In this document: positions 27,001 through 39,000 of the stretch, one piece after another
Layout of the letters: the number at the start of each line of letters is the position of its first letter
Numbering within the stretch: the stretch's first letter is position 1
From: Megalobrama amblycephala
Taxonomy: Eukaryota; Chordata; Actinopteri; Cypriniformes; Xenocyprididae
Direction: 5' to 3'
Length of the DNA: 64,000 bases
NCBI RefSeq assembly: GCF_018812025.1
Contig: NC_063058.1
Span: forward strand, 20,390,297-20,454,296
The notes under the pieces: generated by a model
Seen by the model: only the letters and a program-made list of their open reading frames with translations
Databases searched by the model: none
What the model was told of the DNA's origin: nothing
Made by a program: the position numbers and the translations under genes

Positions 27001-30000
27001 GAACTCTCATGATGATGATGAGGAAGTGGCCCGGGAGCGTCGGAGACGAGCCCGTCAGGAACGCCTGCGCAATATGGAGAATGATGAGTCAAGTACTACT
27101 TCAACAGAAACGAACAGGTAGATCCATCCAAAACCAGTTTTTCATGCATTTTGTTAAAAAAAAAAAAAAACTGTCGTATTATGGAGCCCTGCACATGGTA
27201 AGCGGGAAATATATATATAAATATTGTGGCCACAAATTAAGAATTTATTCCCTCATTTTAGTTAAATCGTGGCTACAAATTAAGAATTTGTTCCCTTGTT
27301 TTACTAAAACGTGGCCACATTGTAATAATTTGTTTCCTTGTTTTAGTTAAATCAAAATGAGAGAATGAATTAGTACAACATGGCCATGATTTACTAAAAC
27401 AAGAGAATTAATGAATCAGTCGTGGGAATTAATTATTAATTCGTGGCCACGATTTATCTAAAAATGATAGAACAAAGGCCACAATTTACTTAATGGTTAA
27501 TGGTGTTGTTTTCAGTACAGAGACGTCCTCATTGATCACCAGTTCTGCACCAACTGAGGATGATGAACAGGCTCTCTTGGACAGGATCGCCAAGAGAGAG
27601 GAGCGGAGACAGAAAAGGATGAAGGAAGCTTTGGAGAGACAGAAGGAAATTGATCCCACCATCACTGATGAAACTGTCACCGCCGCCACAGAGGACGAGC
27701 CAAGTCATAGAAACGACAAACAAGAGTCCTCCCAAAATGAGGTTCCTTCAACAGAAACCAATTCCTGGAAGGAAAAGGAAGAGATGAAAGAGGAGGAAAA
27801 GATAGAGGAAAGCAATGTGGAGGCTGAGGAGACAATCACAGTAAAGGAGGATCCGATGTCATTCACAGCAGTGGAAGAACCCAAAGAATCTTCTGAGAAG
27901 ATAGAGAAACCAGAAGAGGAAGAAAGACCCCAGAGGTCCTACCTCAGAGAACAGGTCATTTCCTCAACATTTTTTGCTGTCATTCCATCTTATGATGGGT
28001 ACATTAGTGATTTATTTCATGTGGTTTCTGCATTATTAGTTTATTCTGACACTTCATTTGTTACAGGAATCCATGGAGGAGAAACCCAAAGAACCAGAGG
28101 CACCAAATGAGGTATGAGGTTCTTAACAACAGTTTATAACAAAAAATTGGTGAATGCTTTTGAATTGATTTATTTGTCTGAAATTATTTCTATATTCTAG
28201 GAAGAATCTGTCAGTGAAAATATAGAAACTAAAGAACAAACAAATGCAGATTTAGCAAGTGCAGATTTAGAAAATAAAAAGGTAGAAGCTGAAAGTCTGA
28301 TATCAACAAAAGAACCAGCAAAAGAGGACAAAATAGAGGTGGAAGTCTTAGTGGAGCCAGCTACACCACAGATTGAGAAGGAAGAACAGGTGGAGAAAGA
28401 AGAACATGTAAAGGAACCTGAAGAAAAACTTGTGGAGGTAAAGGTTCGAATTCAAGATGAAGCTCCAGAGAAGAAGGAGGCTGAAAAACCTGTGAAAGAG
28501 CAAGAGAAACCCCATGTAGCTGTTGAAGAAACGCCCAAAAAATCATTTAGGGAAGTTGAGGTGAAGGCCAAAACCCCAAAGAAAGAAGAGGAGAAACCAC
28601 AACTGAAGAAGGAGGTTGAAGAAAAACCATCAACACCAAAGAAGAAGGTTGAGGAGAAACCTGTGACTCCAAAGAAAGAGGTTGAGGAAAAGCCTAAATG
28701 GAAGAAAGAGGCTGAAGAAACGAAGGCCAAACTTGAAGAAAAAGTCAAATCAAAGAAAGAGGAGGTATTCACCTCTTACCCTGAGTGATGCATAGAAATC
28801 GCAGACGTATGCACAGCTCACGCTTTTAATGCGCTTTTCGGTTTGACTGGATGGACACAGTGTGAATCTCATGAAACCTGTGAAGAACATGTCCAGGTCA
28901 TTTCACCCCTATAAAGGATTTATCATTCTCATTAACATAATGCGAAAAATGTAATTGTTTTAATGAGAATCACCATTGAAAATGTTTTTTTAATGCATAA
29001 TATAATTAATTATTTTTCCTATTGATTTTGTGGTGAAATGTCACCTGGACATGTTTTCATAGGATTAACCCATTTACGATCACATGTCACTTTGCTTTAT
29101 GTATATGCAATTCTGAAAATGCAATATTTGTGTCAAAACTGCCTAGTGTTGCTCTGTTTTTGCATGCAGTGTGGTCAATTCTCCATGCAATACCCACTGA
29201 ATGCTATGTTAGAAAAAATCACTTGTTAAATCTAATAACAGAAATTAAGCACCTGTTTTTGTCTCTTTAGGTTGTGGAGGAAAAGACGAAACCTTCCTTT
29301 TTACGTGACAAAGTAAGTTAATGGTGCAAATAGCATCACAGCTCTACCAGAAAGTTTGTGTTTGACAGAAGAACAGCTCAACCTGAGAATAAAATAATAA
29401 AGCTCATTCATTTTTTCTCCGTTCAAAGCTGAAAGTGTCGACAAAACCACAAGATGTAGCTGATAGCACCGCCAAAGCCAAGAAACCAGAGAAGACACTA
29501 AGGCACAGAGAGATTAATTTGTCATTTCACAACTGATTCTGTTTGCACTTTTGTTTTTGGAGAGCCACAATGAGTATAAAGCTATTTTTTCTTCACATTT
29601 TAGTCCATCCAGCTTGCGTTCTCCTGAAACAGAGAAGCAGGATCCCATCGCCAAGCTGGAGGCAGAACGCAAGCTGCAGGAGCTGAAGCGCCGGCGGAAC
29701 GAGACGGACAGTGAGGTGCTGGAGAAGATGAAGCAGAAGCAGCAAATGGCCGAGGCCGAACTGGAGGAGCTGAAGAAGAAGAGGGAGGAGAGGAAGAAGA
29801 TTCTGGAGGAGGAGGAGAAGCAGAAGAAACAGCAGCTGGCAGAAAAGAAAGCCAAAGAGGAGGTAAAAAAAAAAGATACAAGTATGGCTTTAATTTGCGT
29901 ACTAATTCTACTTACAGTACTGCTCTGCTGGTGGGAAAGTATGTACTTTTAAGTATATGTTCAGAATACTTGATAATAGGGTTGTCAAAAGTACCGGTGC

Positions 30001-33000
30001 TGAAATTTTAAAAATGTGTTGATATCCGCATTTCCCCCTAGCATGTTCAGTGCTGTTGAGCGGATTTTTAAACACCTCTGATTGGCCATTGTGTTCACAT
30101 GCTCAACAGATATGTCTGTGATTGGCTCCAATGATCAACGCTTCAAAAACCTTCACCAAGCACTTACACAGATACACACGGGAGCATTTGAAAGCATCCA
30201 TCTATCAGCAGATATATTAGGGATCCACTGATAGATGCCTGCTTTTTTGGGAGCGTTCCCATGTGTATCTGAGTAAGCGTCTGTAGTAATGTTTGTAGAT
30301 ACGGGAAGAATGAGGCGGGAACCGGTGATTGTTCAACGTAACTTTAATATATAAGATAAACAAATACAAAATCAAAGTAAATGCCAGCAGACCCTCACGG
30401 ACGTCTGCCGGCCACACAAACATAATAAAACATAACATAAAATCCAGGCCTGGTCCTCTCTCGTCCTTCACTGTCATCAATCCCCTTTTATGCTTCCGGA
30501 GCTCCTCCGTGAGAGATTCGAGACCGGTGCAACGCACAGCTGACACTCATTTTCACTCGCGTTACCGGCCTTGCACCGCTCCCTCACGGCTCTCATTCGC
30601 CCTGCTCGTCACACAGCGTCACATGTCTATTTACAACATGTTTTTGAAGCATTGATCATTGTAGGTAAATCACAGAAATATCTGTTGAGCACATAATGGC
30701 CAATCAGAGGCGTTTACGAATCCGCTCAACAGTGCTCAAAATGCTAGGGGGAAATGCTGGTATCGTCAAATTTTTAATATTTCAGTACCGACCTGGTATC
30801 GAAGTCAGTATTTTTGACAAGCCTACTTGATACTACTGCATAACCTGCCGTAGCGCAAAATATTTTTGGTAATATTAGCCTAAAACGTATATACAAATTC
30901 TTGATTTAAAAATTCAAAAATGATTTGGGATGCTAGTCCTATTCTGGCATACTACCTGGTAAAAATAGTATGTGAATTGGAATGCATCAAATGTGACAGA
31001 ATTAAAATCTAAAGCAGACTAAAGCATACTGCGTTTTTTTAGTGTACGTGCACAGTTGAACACATAGCCTTTCAAATTATACCAAAGAGTTTAGATATAC
31101 AAAGACCGACGGTACACTTATATTACTATGAACGGGAGAAAGTGCAATGTGCAATATGGTGGAATAAGTCCCGCCTTCTAAATACAAGAGCCAATCACCA
31201 ATTGGTAAAGTCATTCCATCACTGCAGCTGCGTCCCAATTACTAAGATGCGATTTTATATAGTTTATACTCTTTATTATGTACATAAATGGACCACGGTG
31301 AATATATTTAGACAGGTTGTGAACCCTGTTTTGTTTTCAGACAGTTGAAGTCTAGTACAAATGTTACTGCCGCTTGTCAACGGCATCTTCTATATGCTTG
31401 ACCATCCCATTTAACAACATTCATTCCAACCTTTGCGGCCTGGCTCAAGGGGCCATTTGACAATTGGAATTCAAAAATGTGTTTTGTGTGAACGGCCTAT
31501 CATACACTTTTTTTGTCTTCTTCTCTCCGCTAAAATGAACAGGAAGAGAGGAGGAAGATGAAGGAAGAGATAGAGCGAAGGAGAGCAGAGGCAGCTGAGA
31601 AAAAAAAACAGAAAGAGGAGTCGAAAGAAGGGAGCAAAGCACCATTCATCGCTCCAAAGGGCGCTTCTGCAAAAGTCAGTGACTTTCTGTCCTATTCTAG
31701 TGTCACTTACAAAAAGCATCATAGTATTACCATGTGGTCATGGACATGGTACTATAGTAATGAGTTTTGTGTGATACACTTTATAGACTACTATATTTGT
31801 TTCATTTGTTTGACAGATTGGTGAGAAAGCAGAATTCCTGAACAAATCTGCTTTAAAAAGGTTAGAAGTAATTTTATAGTGTGTGTTACTCAAACGTTGA
31901 ACACAAACTGGGGTTTGGGATGTACTGAGTTGATGCTGTTTTTTATTTACACCAGTCCGGTGAAGACGTCACACACTCCATTAGTTTGCAAGATTGGAAA
32001 CAGACTGGAGCAGTACACTTCTGCTGTTCAGGTGAGGAACAGTAAACACTAGAGCGGCCATCTCTCGTTTTTGACTTAGTATGAGACTCTTTATCTGTTC
32101 AACAGACCAAAGAAGTGACCAGATCACCCAAATCTCCCGTGGACGTACCTGTGGCTGAAGGGCTGCGGAGCATCAAGAGTATGTGGGAGAAGGGGAATGT
32201 GGTCAATCCCACCCCGAGTCCTGCAAGCCCCCCAGCAGTCACCAAGGTACAAGAGGAGAGAAACTGTTTTAGTACATGACCGCTGAAAGAAGCCGATAAA
32301 GCAGGATTACTTTGTCTGAAAACAGAAGTATAAATTTCTGATAACTGTCCTATCAGGAAACAGCTGGTCTGAACATCGGTGTGGCTGGTCGCATTAACAG
32401 CTGGAAAACCAAGACTCCAGAGCCGAAGCCCACTGAACCGAAACCAGCCCCTGAACCAGAAAAACCACCTCCCAAAACAGTGAGTCTTGGTTTTGTCTAT
32501 CTATCGTCTGTCTGTGTAACGTAAACCGACGTAAACCTCACTCCCCTGATCTCAAGAGGTGCTCTAGTGACTGACTCCCATGCCGTTGGACACGGGTTTG
32601 AGTCCCTCTTAGAGTGGGCGTTTCAAACAGGAGTGGTTACATTGGTGCCGTGACCCGGATGGGAGTTCGGTTTAAGGGGGTGAGTGTAACGGACGTAGGC
32701 TGGTAAGAGCGGTAGCAACTGACACTAGAGACTGCAGTCTTTACCCTCCTTGTTAGAGGGCCCGACTCCCATGTTGGCGGACCGGGGTTCGAATCCCGCT
32801 TAGAGCGGGTGGTTCGAACAGAAGGGGTTACATCTGTCTATCTATCTGTCTGTCTTATTTATATACTATTATAGTTTTATTTTAATTTTAGTTTTTGTAA
32901 GTCTATGATGTGCTTTTGTCATTTTATTTTTTTTAAATAATTCTATATAGGTTTAATTAAGTTTTATACCAGTTTTAGTTTTTGTAAGTTTAGTACTTCA

Positions 33001-36000
33001 ATTTAAACTTACAAACCTGATTCCAAAAAAGTTGGGACACTGTACAAATTGTGAATAAAAACAGAATGCAATGATGTGGAAGTTTCAAATTTCAATATTT
33101 TATTCAGAATACAACATAGATGACATATCAAGTGTTTAAACTGAGAAAATTTATAATTTTAAGGGAAAAATAAGTTTTAAATTTCATGGCATCAACACAT
33201 CTCAAAAAAGTTGGGACAAGGCCATGTTTACCACTGTGTGGCATCCCCTCTTCTTTTTATAACAGTCTGCAAACATCTGGGGACTGAGGAGACAAGTTGC
33301 TCAAGTTTAGGAATAGGAATGATATGCGTTTGTCTAATACAGGCTTCTAGTTGCTCAACTGTCTTAGGTCTTCTTTGTCGCATCTTCCTCTTTATGATGC
33401 ACCAAATGTTTTCTATGGGTGAAGGATCTGGACTGCAGGCTGGCCATTTCAGTACCCGGATCCTTCTTCTACGCAGCCATGATGTTGTAATTGATGCAGT
33501 ATGTGGTCTGGCATTGTCATGTTGGAAAATGCAAGGTCTTCCCTGAAAGAGACGACGTCTGGATGGGAATATATGTTGTTCTAGAACTTGGATATACCTT
33601 TCAGCATTGATGGTGCCTTTCCAGATGTGTAAACTGCCCATGTCACACCGACTCATGCAACCCCATACCATCAGAGATGCAGGCTTCTGAACTGAGCGCT
33701 GATAACAACTTGGGTTGTCCTTGTCCTCTTTAGTCTGGATGACATGGCGTCCCAGTTTTCCAAAAGAACTTCAAATTTTGATTCGTCTGACCACAGAACA
33801 GTTTTCCACTTTGTCACAGTTCATTTTAAATGAGCCTTGGCCCAGAGAAAACGCCTGGGCTTCTGGATCATGTTCAGATATGGCTTCTTTTTTCACCTAT
33901 AGAGTTTTAGCGGGCGAAGGGCGAATGGCACGGCGGATTGTGTTCACCGACAATGTTTTCTGGAAGTATTCCTGAGCCCATGTTGTGATTTCCATTACAG
34001 TAGCATTCCTGTATGTGATGCAGTGCCGTCTAAGGGCCCGAAGATCACAGGCATCCAGTATGGTTTTCCGGCCTTGACCCTTACGCACAGAGATTGTTTC
34101 AGATTCTCTGAATCTTTGGATGATATTATGCACTGTAGATGATGATAACTTCAAACTCTTTGCAATTTTTCTCTGTGAAACTCCTTTCTGATATTGCTCC
34201 ACTAGCAGCAGCATTGGGGGAATTGGTGATCCTCTGCCCATTTTGACTTCTGAGAGACACTGCCACTCTGAGAAGCTCTTTTTATACCCAATCATGTTGC
34301 CAATTGACCTAATAAGTTGCAAATTGGTCCCCCAGCTGTTCCTTATATGTACATTTAACTTTTCCGGCCAACTTTTTTGGAATGTGTAGCTCTCATGAAA
34401 TCCAAAATGAGCCAATATTTGGCATAACATTTCAAAATGTCTCACCTTCAACATTTGATATGTTATCTATATTCTATTGTGAATAAAATATAAGTTTATG
34501 AGATTTGTAAATTACTGCATTCCTTTTTTTATTCACAATTTGTACAGTGTCCCAACTTTTTTGGAATCGGGTTTGTATTTCAGTTACAATTTAAATTTTT
34601 GAGCTTTTTTTTAAGTTAAATTTTTTTATGTAATATTTAAATTTTATTTTATTTCAGCTTTATTTCAATTATTGAAAAATATATGGTTGTTTAATGCCAC
34701 CTGTTGGACAAAGTGGAAATAAAAGCTGGTGAGATATCAGAGATTTATGAACTAAATCAAGAGATATGGAATGTCTCAAATCTTCTCTCCTGAGCTTTAT
34801 TTCACTCATGGCTCTATGTTACTCTTACCAGTCTTCAAGATCACTTATACTGTAACACACATACATTAAGAAGTGAATGGGAGACTAATTATTTAAGATA
34901 CAGACACTGATCACAATGACTTGCACCATCTATGATCATCAGAAGATCCTCTCTGCAGAGATTTTACCTACTTTGATAGATGCGTTTAGAGTCTACAATA
35001 GACAATGAATACTATAATACAAAACTGACTGTGTCTGAAAGGGCATTTCTTTAAAATTAAAATTATGAGATAAATTAGGTTTGGTTCAATCAATTTTTAT
35101 TTAAACTGGTATCAGTTTTAATGTGTTTTTATGCTTGAAGATCACAGAACATTAGGGAGAACCAGAGCTGTAACCAGGCCTAAGTAAACTCTTATATTCT
35201 GTATGGTACAGGGTGGCCCTCTAGTGAGTCATTAGTGTATTGCATTTGATCATCTGATTCTGGTTTAAGAATTACAGCACTCACATTTTTTTCAGAATAA
35301 AATATTTGCTTTCTTTTTAAAAAAAAAAAACAAACAAACAAAAAAAAACTTTTTCTTTATTAGAAACAGCATATTCTAAAGAAAAAAGTTAACACGGCTG
35401 CAAATACAAGAAACAGTAAACATAAATTGAAGAAATTAAAAAATGGCAGAGGGAATGAATAGAAAACTAAAGCAGAAACGCAAATCCTTAACTCAAGCAC
35501 AAAAACAAACCAATAACACGCCAGAATTCTAGATATGTATATGATTGTAAGCACATTTGTTGGTCATTATTGTTATTTAACATACTTGAAACTGGGCTCC
35601 ATCTTACCACAAAAGTATTCAATTGAAGTATAAGGGAGTAATTTACTTGTTCCACTCTATAAATCTCTTGGACTCTTCGGATCCACTTTGTTCAATTTTG
35701 CTGTGTTTAAGTGTGCTGTAAAATAAATTGTACTTAATATAGACAAAATATTGTTCTATATTTCATTAATAAGTTGGGTACCACAGGATGTACCTTGGCC
35801 ATTTTGAGTATGTACCACCATTGTACTCATCAAAGTACCTTAGAGTGAGTACCATGTAAATACAGTAGTACATGGTAAAATGGTAATCATTCTATATGGT
35901 TTTATCAACAACCTCAGTATTTTTTAAATACTATTGTGCTATATTTACTGATTTTTATCTCTATCTCATTCCCACTCCTCTAGCAGTGACCTTTTCTTAT

Positions 36001-39000
36001 CCCTTTCCCTTTTCTGTCACACTGCTGTCCGCTGTTTTTCCTCTGCTTCTATTCAATCCCCCTCTAGAAAGGTACATTTTAATACAGGAAACATATTTTA
36101 AAAAATCCATTAACAACCAATATGCAAATCTAATAGAGGATGGTTTGTGATTTTGTGTTTTGACAGGACCAGAAGCCAGCTGATGTCACTAAACCACGTG
36201 GCCCATGGGAAACAAAGGGCTCCACACCTGCCAAGGTGAGCTAAGTGGGTTGAAATAAAAGACCAAAGAGATTCCAAAAAGACTGTTCATCTCAGTGGTT
36301 CATTTTATACTATACAGGTGCTGGTCATATAATTAGAATATCATCAAAAAGTTCATTTTTTTTATTGTAAATTATTTTTAAAAATGAAACTTTCATATAT
36401 TCTAGATTCCCTACATGTAAAGTAAAACATTTCAAAAGTTTTTTTTTTTTTTTTTTTAAATTTTGATGATTAGGGCATACAGCTCATGAAAGTCCAAAAT
36501 CCAGTATCTCAAAATATTAGAATATTTCCTAAGATCAATCAAAAAATGGATTTTCAAAACAGAAAAGTTCAAGTTCTTTAAAGTATGTTCATTTGTACAC
36601 TCAATACTTGGTCGGCAGCAGATATTACAGCAAATGACTTGCTCCTAGCACAAATTACAGCATCAGTGAAGTGTGGCATGGAAGTGATCAGCCTGTGGCA
36701 CTGCTGAGGCACTATTGAGCCTTCAGATCATCTGTATATTGTTGGATCGACTGTTTCTCATCTTTCTCTTGAAAATATCCCATAGATTCAGGGGTCAGGC
36801 ATGTTGGCTGGCCAATAAAGCACAGTAATATTACACTTGGAAGTGGTTTTTGCACTGTGGGCAGGTGCTAAAGTCCTGCTGGAAAAGGAAATCAGCATCT
36901 CCATAAAGCTTGTCAGCAGATGGAAGCATAAAGTGCTCCAAAATCTCCTGGAAGATGGCTGCATTGACTTTGCACTTGATAAAACGCAATGGACCAACAC
37001 CAGCAGACGTCACGGCCCCCCCAAATCATTACTGACTTCAGAAACTTCACACTAGACTTGCACAAGCACAAGCAGCTTGAATTCTGTGCCTCTCCAGTCT
37101 TCCTTCAGACTCTGGTACCATGATTTCAACATGAAATGCAAAATTTACTTTTATCTGAAAAGAGGACTTTCAACCACTGTTCACTGTCCAGTTCTTTTTC
37201 TCCTTAGCCCAGGTAAGAAGCTTCTGATGTTGTTTCTGTTTCAGAAGTGGCTTGGTTGTCCTTTTCCTGATGTCTGAGTGTGGTGACTCTTGATGCGCTG
37301 ACTCTGGCTTCATTCTATTCATTGTGAAGCTCTCCAAGTGTCTGAATCGGCTTTACTTGACAGTATTCTCAAGCTTGTGGTCATCCCTGTTGCTTGTGCA
37401 CCTTTGCCTACCCAATTTCTTCCTTCCAGTCAACTTTGCATTTAATATGCTTTGATACATCACTCTGTAAACAGCCACCCCATTCAATAATGACCATCTG
37501 TGACTTACTCTCTTTGTGGAGGGTGTCAATGATTGTCTCCTGGATCATTGCCAAGTCAGCAGTCTTCCACATTAGTGTGGTTTCAAAGAACAAGAGATAC
37601 CCGAAATTTATACTGTAGGGATGGTCATTTAATGAAACTCAAATGTAAATATTCTAATATTTTGAGATACTGGATTTTGGACTTTCATGAGCTGTACGCT
37701 CTAATCAACAAATTAAAAAAAAAAACTTTTGAAATGTTTTACTTTACATGTAGGGAATCTACAATATATGAAAGTTTCATTTTTTTAAATAATTTACAAT
37801 AAAAAAATGAACTTTTTCACGATATTCTAATTATATGACCAGCACCTGTATATAACAACGGTTTGATGTACAATGGTCCATCAGCACACCTGTATCCCAT
37901 CATCCCCTTCTCAGTTGTTATGACTAAAATATTCTGTCAGATTAAGATGTGTGCGAGTATGTGTGCTTATTTTCTGTTCTCATGTTTAATTTCCCCCCAA
38001 TGTTAACAATTGCTCATTTAATAGTACCAAAAATACCAACACAATCTCATGGCAATTTGTAACTATTTTGATTCTAAAAATTGCACATTTTCATGTTTCA
38101 CATTGTATAGATTCATATGAAAATGTAAAATAGGTTTAAAATACCTAATGCAAGACTTTTTCAAATCACACTCTTGTATTGCTTTTTGTCCCAGGTGTTT
38201 GCAGCCAAGAGTAAATTCGTCACAAACGGTGAGTGACTTTTACAAGTGATCGTTCATCCAAAAATGAAAGTTCTGTCATCACTTACCCTCAAATCTGTAT
38301 GACTTTGAGATATTGTCAAGAATGTTTCAACTGTTTTTGTCCATACAATGAAAATCAAAATGAGGTCCAAAAAATAACATAGGTCCCCATTGACTTTCAC
38401 TAGACCAAAAAGACATTTTACAAAATATCTAGTAGATTTGCTCCCTAAAGGGTGGAGCAGTGGGAGGTTTTTTAACTGACAGTGCGGTGACAGCAAATGT
38501 CTGAAGTCATAACTCTAACTGGTCAGCGCGATCGCAAATCTCTCGTTCACGTATCATGCCACCCTATATTTAAAGCCCCGACCTTGTTCTCCTGAATTGG
38601 TACTCCGTGGACCGCCGGCGTGTCAGGCATAATTCCAGCGTGTTCATTTCACCCAGCACCTCCCGTGTATCATTGTGCCCGTGACGTGTTGCATTCCCTG
38701 CCGCAGCTGTTCTGTTGTGTTACTGCATGGACGTGAATCACTGGATTACCATGATGTCACACAGCAAAGCAGTTTAATATTTAGAGTTACAGAAGGGATA
38801 AAAGTATCACATTATGTCACATTAACCGCCTTAGCACCCACTTCTAGCACATATTCTGACAGTGATCCTGCTTTTGTGGTTTATTATAAAGAGATATTAG
38901 CGAAAAAGTTAGCAAAGAAGCTATCTTCCCTGGTCTTTCAGCTGAACATGTCCTTGAGAGTCACAAGGATGACAATGTACTAGATAAATGTCACACTTGT

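Noticed and set aside
28361..28772. Minus-strand frames opposite the caldesmon repeat exon
   Set aside because: Open only because the plus-strand Glu/Lys-rich codons lack stop complements; low-complexity Ser/Phe shadows.
32740..32832. A functional tRNA gene
   Set aside because: Box B and a T-arm-like hairpin are present, but I cannot find a matching acceptor stem, D-arm and anticodon arm; the context is a miniature LTR element.
33211..33975. Plus-strand open frames in the Tc1 element as genes
   Set aside because: They are antisense to the broken transposase, which itself reads on the minus strand with recognisable DDE motifs.
38254..38496. A further MITE D copy in the cald1 intron
   Set aside because: Only one end-like sequence (CATCCAAAAATGAAAGTTCT) is visible and no partner end or TTAA duplication; at most a decayed half.
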